Origin: Bacillota bacterium
Lineage (GTDB): Bacteria > Bacillota > Clostridia > DSM-8532
NCBI GenBank assembly: GCA_022702935.2
Contig: JAKIML020000036.1
Coordinates: 1 to 58,421 of the forward strand
Direction: 5' to 3'
DNA: 58,421 bases
This document shows, piece by piece, positions 7,367-16,760 of this stretch. Each line of letters starts with the position of its first letter. Position 1 is the stretch's first letter. The translations under genes and the position numbers were made by a program. The notes below the pieces were generated by a model that was given only the letters and a program-made list of their open reading frames with translations, made no database searches and was not told where the DNA came from.

Positions 7367-9373
7367 TTATTTACTGACCTTTTCAAACAGGAAGGTCTGG
7401 CTTGCGTCCGATGCCTCTGTCCACAGGATGACGTTGGTGAAATCAGCCATTTTTGCTTCTGAAACGCCAACATAAAGCCCTTTGCTATCCATGATCCGAT
7501 AGGTTCCATTCTCCTGCTTTATAATGGTAAAGGTTATGGCGCTATTGTCGCTTACAGAGCCCGATTGTGTGATCTGCGCTGCTTTCTTTCCGCTGCTTTT
7601 CACCCACTTGCCCGAGTGGACGCTTTGAATCGTATATTGATTGTCCTTTACTCTGGTAATCCTGAATCTCTGGTTATTGCCGCCATTGATTGTATAAATA
7701 ATGAGCTTTGCACCATCTTCCTTGCTTTTGGAGAGAACATCAACGGCAAAGGCCGGATTTTTTGAAGGCTTGATATAATAGATTCCGTCCACCTCCAGTT
7801 CATCGCTTTTAATATCAAAGGCGATTGATTTTGGCGCCTCCGACGCAAAAAATGTGAACTCTGCATTTTTCGGAGCATCCATACTTTTTTGTGCTGACAG
7901 GATGACGGGTGTGCCTTCCTTTATGGTTCCGGAAGCCGTTAGCACCAGTCCCGTATTGGTGGATGGCCGCAGGCTGTATCTGTTGCTGTCAAAAAATCCT
8001 CCGTTGTTTTCATAATAAATATTCCACAGATACGGGCTTTTAACCGCCTTGGCGCGTACTCCACTGGCCGCTGTGCCTTCAATTCCTAAATACCTGCCAT
8101 CGCCCATTCGCAGGGTAATCTGGCTGTTGCCCTTTCTTTCCACATAGAAAGATGTTCCGTTTCTGAGTTCAGCATTTCCCTTGGCATCAATCTCCATGCT
8201 TACAGTGCTGCTGACGTGGTCATGCATAAGCTCGTACCAGCCGTCATGCTTTAATTGCAGCAGACTGGGATCGGGAACGTATGTAAATGGACTGGAACTG
8301 GCACCCGATGGTACATAAAACTCCTTGAGCGTGGTTCTGTCGGGCATCTTGGGGGCAGAACCGCCAATCTTCGCTGCCACATCATTGGGAACCACAAACA
8401 CTCTCAGGATGAAAGCCGCCGCGCCCACATTGCCATATTTCGATGTAATGGACTTATTGCTTGTTCTTGCTTCAAAATTGTATTCATGACCTTTTACCAC
8501 TGTAACCGTGTCACCCTGTGAAATCCGTCCCGTTTCCTGGTCATCGTATTCATCAGCATAGGTTACTGTCGGCCACAGGGCAGCATTCGCAAAATATATA
8601 CTGGAAACAGGCCTGTAGAAGTATTCACTTTTCTGCCAATACTCATCATCAAAGGGTGGTACATACTTTGTGCATTTTATGGTTGCTCCCTCGGGAACGA
8701 TAACGAAGTGAACCGTCGTCGCCCCATCCGGACCGTAGCCAAGAATATGGGCATAAGAGTATGTATTCGAGATTTCAAGGGTAAGCAGATTCTCCATGTT
8801 AATGGTTCTTGTCTTTCCGCCAGTTGGTTTGGGTGTGCCCCCTCCGCTTTGGGGCGGGTTACCGGTGTATGCCACCCCGGGTTCAATGACAGCCTGTCCT
8901 GCCGCGCTGTCCCAGTACACATTGAACTGAGACTTCGTACCGCTGAGCTTTTGTGCAAATTCGCGAAGCTGAATATAGTTGGTGCCACCGTCAATCAGCC
9001 GTGCGTCTGAGAAGGTAAAGATTTCACCGTTCATCTTGAATTTTGTGCCGCTCTTACGGACATCGGTTGTTGTCTGAAGCTTTGTCTCAGTAACTGTGCC
9101 GCTGTAGGGTTTACCTGGCTCAATGACAGCATATTGGCCATCCCAGCTTACATCAAACTGCGCAGAAGTGCCGTTAAGCATAACTGCGATTGCGCGAAGC
9201 TGCAGGTAGTTGGTACCGTTAATGACATAAGCTGCTGTAACCGATACAGACTTGCCGTTAATCACAAATTTGGTGCCACTTGGCGTGGCAGTATCTGCCG
9301 CAAAAACTGCTGTCGGCATCAATGTCAGCATCATGCACAGAACAAGCAGCATGCTCATAAGTCTTTTTTTCAT
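7367..9373 (-). CDS. secreted protein with two copper-amine-oxidase-N domains and ricin-like repeats
   Basis: A clear signal peptide opens the 668-residue protein (MKKRLMSMLLVLCMML then AVFAA). Residues about 30-95 and 105-172 are two copies of the Cu_amine_oxidN1 module, recognisable from INGTNYLQLRAIAVML and GGTNYIQLREFAQKL, a module common on clostridial exported proteins. A Pro/Gly linker (about 173-190) leads to a unique domain (190-350). The C-terminal half has beta-trefoil character: residues about 530-668 show ricin-B features such as YYIKPSKNPAFAVDV and NNQRFRITRVKDNQYTI, and 365-510 looks like another divergent copy. Carbohydrate binding at the cell surface is a fair guess; no catalytic residues are visible. 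AGGAGGG precedes the ATG. Confidence 0.75.
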   Translation of the reverse strand: MKKRLMSMLLVLCMMLTLMPTAVFAADTATPSGTKFVINGKSVSVTAAYVINGTNYLQLRAIAVMLNGTSAQFDVSWDGQYAVIEPGKPYSGTVTETKLQTTTDVRKSGTKFKMNGEIFTFSDARLIDGGTNYIQLREFAQKLSGTKSQFNVYWDSAAGQAVIEPGVAYTGNPPQSGGGTPKPTGGKTRTINMENLLTLEISNTYSYAHILGYGPDGATTVHFVIVPEGATIKCTKYVPPFDDEYWQKSEYFYRPVSSIYFANAALWPTVTYADEYDDQETGRISQGDTVTVVKGHEYNFEARTSNKSITSKYGNVGAAAFILRVFVVPNDVAAKIGGSAPKMPDRTTLKEFYVPSGASSSPFTYVPDPSLLQLKHDGWYELMHDHVSSTVSMEIDAKGNAELRNGTSFYVERKGNSQITLRMGDGRYLGIEGTAASGVRAKAVKSPYLWNIYYENNGGFFDSNRYSLRPSTNTGLVLTASGTIKEGTPVILSAQKSMDAPKNAEFTFFASEAPKSIAFDIKSDELEVDGIYYIKPSKNPAFAVDVLSKSKEDGAKLIIYTINGGNNQRFRITRVKDNQYTIQSVHSGKWVKSSGKKAAQITQSGSVSDNSAITFTIIKQENGTYRIMDSKGLYVGVSEAKMADFTNVILWTEASDASQTFLFEKVSK

Positions 9374-9586
9374 AGAATAACCCTCCTAAACACTCTTGGG
9401 CAGAAAATGCTCTCCCACTTGTGTTTAGTCTATCAGAGTATCCTAAACAAAAACTGAGCCATGCATGAAATACAGTTTTTTCGACATGAAACATGGTTTG
9501 GAAAGATGATTATTCTTGCTTAAATGAAATTTGGCAGCAGACCGGTTGCTCAGAGGTTTAAAGTAAGCCAGGATTGTGTCATGCAC

Positions 9587-9722
9587 CTATTCTTTATATG
9601 CAATTGCATCAATTTGCACATGGAGCCCATCAGGACCGCCAACGTGTGCAAAGTCTGTCTGAGACTGACATGAGTATTCTTGCACAGGGCTCTAAGTCCA
9701 CTTCCGCAAATTTTCTAATCAT
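9587..9722 (-). pseudogene. decayed fragments: acetyltransferase start joined to a RidA-like tail
   Basis: On the minus strand a good ribosome binding site (GGAGG) precedes ATG at 9722. The frame reads MIRKFAEVDLEPCARILMSV, like the beginning of a GNAT protein, and stops at 9630 after 30 codons. In another frame from about 9655 to the stop at 9587 the text reads FAHVGGPDGLHVQIDAIAYKE, resembling the C-terminal strand of RidA/YjgF proteins. The two pieces appear to have been joined by deletion. Both assignments rest on short matches. Confidence 0.45.
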
Positions 9723-9814
9723 TCCTACCTCCACTTTTCTAGGAGAGCAGAATATTTCCTAATCAATTTTAACTCCGAGAAATCGATTTTAAACAATAGG
9801 GGCACACGCGCTTT

Positions 9815-10756
9815 CTATCGCCTATTGTACCTTTGTAGACTCTTTTCTAGTATCTCTATGGCTTTTACTCTCATTTCCTCGGGATGGAGTATCTGACCAT
9901 AGCACAATAAAGCCCGGATTTCATGTTCTGCCGTATCTTTTCGGTGAAAATCAATCATGACGACAATTGAATCCCCGGCTTTTCTTACACCTATGATCTC
10001 ATATTTTTCAAGGATGGCCCCAAACGATTTGTGGGCCATTATCTCAACCGGATAAAATTCCGCTTCATTTTTGCTTTCTTTAAAAGTCTTAATGGAAAGC
10101 GTCCAATAGCTTTTAAGATCAAAGTCGTCCGGGATGGAATAGGATTCCTTGAGCATATTTATATGCTTGATTCTGCTACAGTTAAAAGTTCTTATTTCAT
10201 TTCGAGAATGGCAATAAGCAACCAAGTACCAGGTAGTATACTTGAGTACCAGACCATAGGGTGCGATGACTCTGTCAGAGTTTACGCCGTTACTTTGTAT
10301 GTACTGAATCTTAAGCTTTTGCTGTAAGAATAAAGCTTTGATGACTGGCTGGATGTCAATCTCGGTGGATGAATCATCCCACCAGCTTTTTTGGTCAATG
10401 AGTATTTTTTGATTACGCGCTTCACTTGATTCGTTCATACTCTTAAATTTCAGGTTCATTCCACTTTCAAGCGCATGAATGATCCTTTCCTGCTCGGGCA
10501 AGGTATAGATATGCGTGATTAATGTCTTCAGCATGGTCTCAGGTTGATCCAAATCTAGTCTATAGCCTTCAGTAAACGAAATTCCTCCGTTTTGGCCAGT
10601 GCTTGCAACAATTGGATACCCAGCTTCACATAAAACATCAATATCTCTGTAGATTGTTCTTAAAGAGACTTCAAGTTCTTCAGCCATAGCGTGAGCTTTT
10701 ACTTTCCCGTTTTGAGCCAATGTCATTAATATACGGACCAGACGATGTACTCTCAA
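9815..10756 (-). CDS. DeoR-HTH/WYL-domain transcriptional regulator
   Basis: Residues 1-60 form a winged helix (VHRLVRILMTLAQNG then LEVSLRTIYRDIDVLCEAG), followed by a GG-rich wing and, from about residue 130, a WYL domain with the TTWYLVAYCHSRNEIRTFN segment that names the family. WYL domains bind ligands or nucleotides and control genes nearby. The TTG at 10756 is the preferred start: AAAGGAG lies 9 bases upstream of it but directly abuts the ATG at 10765. The gene is divergent from an oxidoreductase pseudogene, and a perfect palindrome sits 15 bases in front of it, very probably the operator. Confidence 0.85.
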   Translation of the reverse strand: MRVHRLVRILMTLAQNGKVKAHAMAEELEVSLRTIYRDIDVLCEAGYPIVASTGQNGGISFTEGYRLDLDQPETMLKTLITHIYTLPEQERIIHALESGMNLKFKSMNESSEARNQKILIDQKSWWDDSSTEIDIQPVIKALFLQQKLKIQYIQSNGVNSDRVIAPYGLVLKYTTWYLVAYCHSRNEIRTFNCSRIKHINMLKESYSIPDDFDLKSYWTLSIKTFKESKNEAEFYPVEIMAHKSFGAILEKYEIIGVRKAGDSIVVMIDFHRKDTAEHEIRALLCYGQILHPEEMRVKAIEILEKSLQRYNRR

Positions 10757-10770
10757 AATACACATCTCCT

Positions 10771-10794
10771 TTTATGACATAGTGATGTCATAAA
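10771..10794. promoter_or_regulatory. perfect palindrome, putative WYL-regulator operator
   Basis: TTTATGACAT (10771-10780), spacer AGTG, ATGTCATAAA (10785-10794): a perfect 10-bp inverted repeat in the 81-base gap between the divergent WYL regulator and oxidoreductase genes. It has no T-tract, so it is not a terminator. Its place suits an operator controlling both directions. Confidence 0.7.
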
Positions 10795-10837
10795 TGCTTC
10801 TATATAGTGAATATATCAATCCAAAGGAGGCAATACA

Positions 10838-11779
10838 ATGCATATTGGAATATTGGGAACAGGATTCGGCAGATATCATGGAGAACTGTACAAGAAAATT
10901 GCCCCATCCATTCATTTGACATTTTGGGGGCGTAATGCTGAGAAGCTCAAAAATATACAGTCCGAGCTTAACTGTGACTATACAACGGACATTCATGAGT
11001 TTTTAGAGAATAGGACCTTTGATTTTATAGATATTTGCCTGCCTTCACATTTGCACGCGGAATATGCATTCATGGCCTTAAATAGTAACCATTCAGTGTT
11101 TATCGAAACCCCTGCCTTTACCTCACTTGAAGATGGATATGAAGTTATGGCGCTTGCGAGGAGAACCGGAAAGAAAGCTTTAGTGAACATGTTCTTACGA
11201 TATGATCCCTATTACCGCATGATCTATGATTTAAATCAAAGCAAGAAGTATGGCGCTCTTATGCACCTTTCAATCTTTCGAAGAACCCCTCCTGTTTGGG
11301 GAAGACTTGGGACTGATACCATTGCCGTGTCATTAATGATTCATGATCTGGACTATATCACTTGGCTGGGAAAGGATTTTAAGATTTTGTCTTACGATGT
11401 CATATCCAACTCTGATAATTCAGGTGCAATCATAGACTGTCTGTAATCGAATGACGCGCTCAAAGCTCATATTCAGGGGCACTCCATGATGCCCATGGGC
11501 TCTCCCTTCTCGGTAGGATACGAGGCGACTTTTGAACATGCCTATATAAGCTTTTTTGAAAAGTCAACCAGAGATTCTGTTGAAACCGAGTGTTGCGTCT
11601 ATACTCATGATAAAAAGGAGAAAGTCATCTTTGAACCTGAAGAACACTGCAAAGCTTTATTAAAAGCAGTAATAGAGGATTTCAGCAGTGATAAGGACAG
11701 CGGTTTAGGGCTGGAAAGCGCCCTGCCCGGCCTTTCTCTTGCCTTATCCCTGTCCAATCCGTCATCAATCAAGCGCTGA
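10838..11779 (+). pseudogene. Gfo/Idh/MocA-family oxidoreductase interrupted by an in-frame stop
   Basis: AAAGGAGG precedes ATG at 10838. The N-terminal Rossmann fold is clear (MHIGILGTGFGRYHGELY, then DFIDICLPSHLHAEYA and SVFIETPAF). The typical EKP lysine motif reads ETP here, so a usual active-site lysine is also missing. At 11444-11446 a TAA interrupts the frame. The same frame then continues without shift through NDALKAHIQGHSMMPMGSPF to the natural end at 11779. Together this makes 313 codons, the normal family length. A single nonsense change is the simplest explanation. The gene is divergent from the WYL regulator. Confidence 0.75.
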
Positions 11780-12109
11780 TACCAAAAAAAACCGTCCCAT
11801 ATGATCAAGATTGCTTAAAAACTTCAGAGAACCCCTGTCATTTAATAGAGATGGCGGGGGCTTTCATATATCAGATGCAGGTGGGCATTCCACCAAATAT
11901 AAACGAATAACAATTCTATGCTCTTTATATGCTTTCAGGAGTATATAAAGGGCTTTTTATGCGCTTGAGGGTAAATGTATCGGTTCTTTTTGACAGAACC
12001 AGGCAATTCTTATTTGACTATATTGAATATCTTTTAGAGAAAAAATCAAGAAGATGAAAAAACGGTATGCTAGAATACAAGTATCTTAAGATATCAAGGA
12101 GTACTCCGG
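11780..12109 (+). other. intergenic stretch with a terminator
   Basis: No gene is seen in these 330 bases. A weak hairpin (CCCC and GGGG arms around 11832-11860) and the better terminator at 11920-11958 are the only structures. The last 20 bases hold the AAGGAG site of the following AraC-type gene. Confidence 0.5.
11920..11958 (+). terminator. factor-independent terminator
   Basis: GCTCTTTATATGC (11920-11932) pairs with GTATATAAAGGGC (11941-11953), including G-U pairs, and is followed by TTTTTA. Confidence 0.6.
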
Positions 12110-13456
12110 ATGAACTATTACGAACGCATTCAGAAATCCATTGATTACATTGAGAGCAGGCTGAATAGCAGGATTGAAATTGAAAAGGCGGCACAGGAAG
12201 CCTTTATGTCCTGTTCGAGCTTCTATCGTATGTTCTTTGCGCTTACCGGTTATGCAGTCAAGGAATACATCCGTCTTAGAAGAATCAGCAGCGCAGTCAG
12301 GGACATTAAGGAAACCGATGCCAGTATTCTGGACATTGCGCTGAACTACGATTTTGAAAGCAATGAGGCCTTTACAAGAGCTTTCAGGCGGGTCACAGGT
12401 TTTCCTCCCAGTGCGTTCAGAAAAAGCAATCTCAATTATGTTTTTGAAAGGATGAATGTTATGGAGAAGTATTATGCAAACCAAGATCCGGAGCTTCTTG
12501 AGAAGTATCCTGACATTATTGTGCTAAAAGAACTGAAACCATGCAAAGTCGCTTACTATTGCCATTATGGTACAGAGCCTGAAGAAGGCGCATTCTCCGT
12601 AATGCGCGATTGGCTCAAAAGAAGCGGTTTTAACTTTGAAAAGGACAAACTGCGGATATTCGGCTTCAATAATCCCAGTCCTGCAAGTCCTGATCAAAAA
12701 GAGTATGGGTATGAAGTATGGGTTACCATCAATGACGATTTCGTCGTCAATGATGAGCTTGTCAAAACAAAAACCTTCAAGGGCGGACATTATGCTGTGT
12801 GTACAGTCAGAGGCCTGACACCCAGCGGGGATGGCTCAGCCATATTTGACACATGGCAGAGATTCAACAAATGGCTCAGTGAGAGCAAGTACACGGCCGG
12901 AAACCATCAATGGCTTGAAGAGCACCTTAACTTCAATGATGAATTCGAGTACACCGGCGGCATGGATCTTTACATGCCCATTGCTCCCAAGGAAAGCCTC
13001 TCCAGAACCGATAAGGAAATCGTATTTGTTGACCCCATCAAAACCGTATCCATCAGCTTTAACGGGGAAAACGCATATTATGAGGCCCTGGCCTTCATGT
13101 ATGAGCTTGCAGCGAAATTAGGAACCGGCTTCTCCCGGAGATATTTCTGCTATTATGATCAGGACAGAGCCGGCAAAAAGGACTTTTGCTGCAAGGTTCA
13201 TGCAGAGGTTAAAGACGAGCATGAGATTCAGGATGACAGGCTTAAGTATGAGGTTTTCCCGGGTGGTCTATATGCATACGAGGAAGTGGAGTGGAAGAAT
13301 AACGGCAAAAGCTGGTATCAGTTTATCAATTGGGTAAAAATGAACAGCAAGTATGATTTCGACAACAGGCCGTTCATGGAAGAGTTTGTGATTGATTCTC
13401 CGGCCATACAGCCCACAACAAAGGTAAAACACTTTATGCCTGTCAGGAATAAATGA
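12110..13456 (+). CDS. AraC-type regulator with two GyrI-like effector domains
   Basis: The 448-residue protein has its AraC DNA-binding domain at the N-terminus (residues 5-105). The first helix-turn-helix is around AAQEAFMSCSSFYRMFF. The second is around DIALNYDFESNEAFTRAFRR and is followed by TGFPPSAFR. From about 130 to 290 a GyrI-like (SOUL/BmrR-type) small-molecule-binding domain follows, with FKGGHYAVCTVRGL. A second, shorter copy covers about 300-445 (FPGGLYAYEEVEW). This architecture is found in multidrug-responsive activators. AAGGAG lies upstream of the start. The following gene is a frameshifted esterase, so the regulatory target is unclear. Confidence 0.8.
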   Translation: MNYYERIQKSIDYIESRLNSRIEIEKAAQEAFMSCSSFYRMFFALTGYAVKEYIRLRRISSAVRDIKETDASILDIALNYDFESNEAFTRAFRRVTGFPPSAFRKSNLNYVFERMNVMEKYYANQDPELLEKYPDIIVLKELKPCKVAYYCHYGTEPEEGAFSVMRDWLKRSGFNFEKDKLRIFGFNNPSPASPDQKEYGYEVWVTINDDFVVNDELVKTKTFKGGHYAVCTVRGLTPSGDGSAIFDTWQRFNKWLSESKYTAGNHQWLEEHLNFNDEFEYTGGMDLYMPIAPKESLSRTDKEIVFVDPIKTVSISFNGENAYYEALAFMYELAAKLGTGFSRRYFCYYDQDRAGKKDFCCKVHAEVKDEHEIQDDRLKYEVFPGGLYAYEEVEWKNNGKSWYQFINWVKMNSKYDFDNRPFMEEFVIDSPAIQPTTKVKHFMPVRNK

Positions 13457-13486
13457 TATATGATATTGCTGAATAATATCATTACG

Positions 13487-13518
13487 GGTACACGGAGAGT
13501 TTTCTGTGTACCTTTTTT
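13487..13518 (+). terminator. factor-independent terminator
   Basis: GGTACACGGA (13487-13496) pairs with TCTGTGTACC (13503-13512), followed by six T. Confidence 0.8.
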
Positions 13519-13616
13519 GATATTTGGCTGAAATAGTGTATGATGTTTAAGAGGGATGCCTCATTTCAGACGCGAAGCAAAGGAAACCAATGAAAGATTA
13601 CCAGGAGGAGAGTTGA

Positions 13617-14371
13617 ATGAACTTTGTAAACCCACCGGCAGAATCACCCCAATATGTCACCCATAAAACTTTTACAGCCAGGTTTTAAATCACGATGTGG
13701 GTTATAATATCTATCTTCCCCCTGAGTACAATGACAGCCATGAGAAATATCCGGTTGTGTACCATATTCACGGCTGGATGTGCAACGAATCCTCCGATAT
13801 TTGGACAATGGAAAAGGTCTATAAAAACAGGCGGGCCATTACTGTATTCATTAATGCATGTTCGCCTGAGGAGAATTACTTTAATGCCTTATCCCAGATT
13901 GAAGCCATTCTTATCAACGAACTCATTCCCCATATCGAGGGACAGTACAGAGCAGAGACAACCCGTGAGAACAGAATGCTTTCTGGCTTTTCAATGGGCG
14001 GCAATATGGCGTTCTATTTTACGGTTAAGCACTACGGGCTGTTTGGCTCGGTAACCAGTTACGCAGGAACCTTTCACCACCTCTATGACAAAGGATATCG
14101 TACGGTGGGGGTAGAACCCGAAAAAATCACTGAGTTATACGAGGATATGCTGAGAGAAGCGTGGTATCTGGAGGAGAGCAATATTTTATGCCTGGTACGT
14201 CAGCATGCGGATAAAATTCGAGACACACTAAAGATTGATCTCCATATAGGCACGACTGACATATTATTGTGTGATAATGAGATTATGCATCGATATCTGG
14301 ATTCATTAAATATACCCCATGAGTATAGAAAGTTTGAGGGAATGGACCATTGCCTGGATAAAATTCTATAG
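13617..14371 (+). pseudogene. esterase of the feruloyl-esterase/esterase-D type with a frameshift near the start
   Basis: GGAGGAG at the right distance precedes ATG at 13617. That frame encodes MNFVNPPAESPQYVTHKTFTARF and stops at 13688. The second frame picks up from about 13682 with VLNHDVGYNIYLPPEYNDSHE and runs to 14371. Relatives read through this join without a break (THKTF...KVLN..VGYNIYLPP). Loss of one G in AGG-GTT at about 13681 would explain it. The rest shows an alpha/beta hydrolase: YHIHGWM oxyanion region, nucleophile SGFSMGGNM and final GMDHCLDK with the His. A sequencing error could also explain the break. Confidence 0.75.
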
Positions 14372-14529
14372 CACACTCAATGAACAGGGTGCCAAAAAAC
14401 TCCGGTGCTGAGGGCGGAAATTTCGCCGGTATCTGTTCCTTGCTTCTCAATTTGAATCTGTTAAGTTCATAATATCGTTGAATAATCCTAAGAGGAAGAA
14501 GCCCGGTGGGTTGGGTAGTCACTGAGTCA

Positions 14530-14573
14530 GTAAAGCATCAGCGTATGAAATACTCCATACGCTGATGCTTTAC
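14530..14573. terminator. long perfect hairpin between convergent genes
   Basis: Arms 14530-14547 and 14556-14573 are perfectly complementary over 18 bp (GTAAAGCATCAGCGTATG), loop AAATACTC. It lies between the esterase pseudogene and the GH18 gene that end toward each other. A stem with AAAG/CTTT ends fits a bidirectional terminator, although flanking T-runs are short. Confidence 0.6.
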
Positions 14574-14602
14574 ATAAGACCAGCTTGAACTCTCATTACA
14601 AA

Positions 14603-16219
14603 CTATTTTCCTGCCAATACCAGGTCACTGGCGTTCAGATAATCAGCAACCCTGTCCATGAGAACCGCCATCTGCCCTCTGGTGGTGTTTGCTCCGGCAC
14701 CAAAGGTGCCATCGGGATTCCCTGTAAAGATATTGTAGTGGGCCAGCTTTACAATGGCGTTATAGGACCAACTGTTGTTTTCCGGGGTGACGTCACTGAA
14801 AGGGGTTTCCGCAAGATTTACGTCTTCAAGGGACTTGAGGACTCTTTCAAGCATAACGGCCATTTCCTGCCTGGACAGAAGGTTGTCCGGCGAGAATTTA
14901 CCATTACCCGTGCCTTCCACAATGCCATGTTGAGCAGCGAGCTCAATTTCATTCTTTGCCCAATGCTTACTGATGTCACTGAAGCTTGTCCCGACAGCCT
15001 TTGTGTTTTGCAGCCCCATTGCCCTGACAAAAACGACGGCTGCTTCAGCACGGCTCAGGTGCTTATCGGGGGCGAACAACTGTGCTGTAACCCCTGTCAT
15101 CCAATTTCTTTGTGCCATTGAAACAATCGAAGCCAATGCCCAGTGATCCTGTACGTCCTTAAAATAATGTCCGTTGAGCCATAAGCTGTAGTAATTCCAG
15201 GTGTCCTTTGTTTCCTGGCCCAAACTCCAGCTTCCGGTGCCCTTCAGGTCATATTCATTCACAAGATCCAATTTGTATTTAATGGAGGCCTCATTCTCAA
15301 ACCAAATGGTATAGGTGCCGGCTTGAAGCTTTGTTCCTGAAATGGTTGGTTTAACATCACTTTCTTTAATGGTAATGACCGCGTAGGGGGATTTTTTTGT
15401 ATTGTCAAAGTATATGGTACCATGATAATCCTTCACTAACTGGTCAATTACCGTATTGCTTACACCATAACCACCCTGAGCAGCCCCATTCTTCCAGTAT
15501 CTCCCGTAAAATGGTATACCCAGGACGAGTTTCTCCTTTGGGGCTTTCGTCAAGGCCTGTTTGATAGTGTTTTCGACAAAGCTGTAGCTTGCGACAGGCC
15601 CGGCCGGTCCGCCGGTATAGCTTTCGTCGTAGGCCATGATCATCAGATAGTCACTGTATTGGGCAAGTGCTGTATAATCGTAGGAACCCTGCCACCCCTT
15701 GGTTAATCCCCATGGATTTGCGGCCACAGCCACTGCCAGGGTTTTTCCTTTAGGGAGCTTCTCCCTTAAGAGCCTTACAAAGTCAGTATACATGGCTCTT
15801 TCTGCTTCGGTCACGTTCTCAATATCAACATTCACACCATCCAGATTGTAATTCGCTATGGCAGAAACAATTTGATTAGAGAGCTGCTGCCTGTTCTGCA
15901 GAGCCTTAATGCCTGATGCTCTGTCCCAATGATTGCTTAAAAAGGGAACGACCTTGATTCCCTGTCTGTGCATTTCTGCAATAAAGTTTACATCTATAGC
16001 CGCGGACAGATCCAAGCTGCCATCATTCTTAATATTAAAGTAACTGGGGGATATTTCGTCCAATGAGTTCTGAGTATTTGCTACATGCTGATAATATGAA
16101 CCTGTATTTCCGAAATATATGTATGACATATTGAATCTGTTCGCTGCATTTACCTCTGACATCGAGCCTAGTGTCAGTAATACGATGAGTATTGCTGCAA
16201 TTGTCTTTATTTTGTGCAT
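14603..16219 (-). CDS. exported glycosyl hydrolase family 18 protein with three SLH domains
   Basis: The ATG at 16219 is preferred (AGGAGG 11 bases upstream; the ATG at 16228 is too close). A signal peptide (IKTIAAILIVLLTLGS, then NAA) is followed by a GH18 barrel of the spore-cortex/YaaH-YdhD type. The catalytic motif LDGVNVDIE is complete, with Glu134 as the acid. Other barrel strands read YLMIMAYDESY and LVLGIPFYGRYW. From about residue 365 come three S-layer homology domains (FKDVQDHWA, FSDISKHWA, FSDVTPENNSW), which anchor the enzyme to the cell wall. Likely role: cleavage of peptidoglycan or chitin-like glycans at the surface. Single-gene unit. Confidence 0.88.
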   Translation of the reverse strand: MHKIKTIAAILIVLLTLGSMSEVNAANRFNMSYIYFGNTGSYYQHVANTQNSLDEISPSYFNIKNDGSLDLSAAIDVNFIAEMHRQGIKVVPFLSNHWDRASGIKALQNRQQLSNQIVSAIANYNLDGVNVDIENVTEAERAMYTDFVRLLREKLPKGKTLAVAVAANPWGLTKGWQGSYDYTALAQYSDYLMIMAYDESYTGGPAGPVASYSFVENTIKQALTKAPKEKLVLGIPFYGRYWKNGAAQGGYGVSNTVIDQLVKDYHGTIYFDNTKKSPYAVITIKESDVKPTISGTKLQAGTYTIWFENEASIKYKLDLVNEYDLKGTGSWSLGQETKDTWNYYSLWLNGHYFKDVQDHWALASIVSMAQRNWMTGVTAQLFAPDKHLSRAEAAVVFVRAMGLQNTKAVGTSFSDISKHWAKNEIELAAQHGIVEGTGNGKFSPDNLLSRQEMAVMLERVLKSLEDVNLAETPFSDVTPENNSWSYNAIVKLAHYNIFTGNPDGTFGAGANTTRGQMAVLMDRVADYLNASDLVLAGK

Positions 16220-16442
16220 AGTCTTCATTTCCTCCTGATATGCAGTATTCAATACTAAGATCAAACACATACCCTATCATTTCATGACGTGGATAATAAC
16301 TTGATCACTATTACAATAAATGAGAAAAAGACTATACACAAGGAGAAAATTATGTAAACTTACATCTATGGCATAATACGAGTGATTCGGAAGGCTATGC
16401 TATAAAGAAGACAGCATACCCCTTTGGCTGCTGGGGTGGGCC

Positions 16443-16760
16443 TTATTTCTTGGTTTGTGCATCAATCCATGCCAAATAGGCAGCACTTCCTTTTTCCACA
16501 TCCACAAGCAGAATTTCGGGTGTTTCATAGGGATGGATTTCCAGGAGCTTCTTCTCCAGTTCAGGATAGTTCTCCTTTTTGGTTTTGAACAGGACTAAGA
16601 TTTCATTTTCGTGGTATAGCTCGCCCTTCCAGGTATAATGGCTTTTTATGTTAAGCTCCTGAACACACGCGGCCAGTCTGCACTTTAAGATTTCATCTAT
16701 GACAGGCTTTGCCTGGTGCTCATTTTCAAAAGTGGTCAGAACTATTCCATATTCACTCAC
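16443..16760 (-). CDS. cutA: CutA-like divalent-ion tolerance protein
   Basis: At 105 residues the protein has the family length and its trimeric ferredoxin-like fold signature: IVLTTFENEHQAKPV, RLAACVQE, then YTWKGELYHENEILVLFKT and HPYETPEILL. CutA proteins are linked to copper and other divalent-metal tolerance, though the mechanism is not settled. The start is GTG at 16760 with AAGGAGG seven bases before it. It is monocistronic. Confidence 0.9.
   Translation of the reverse strand: MSEYGIVLTTFENEHQAKPVIDEILKCRLAACVQELNIKSHYTWKGELYHENEILVLFKTKKENYPELEKKLLEIHPYETPEILLVDVEKGSAAYLAWIDAQTKK

Noticed and set aside
14585-15121. 178-codon plus-strand frame opposite the GH18-SLH gene
   Set aside because: The opposite frame carries three SLH domains; this one has no domain or start signal.
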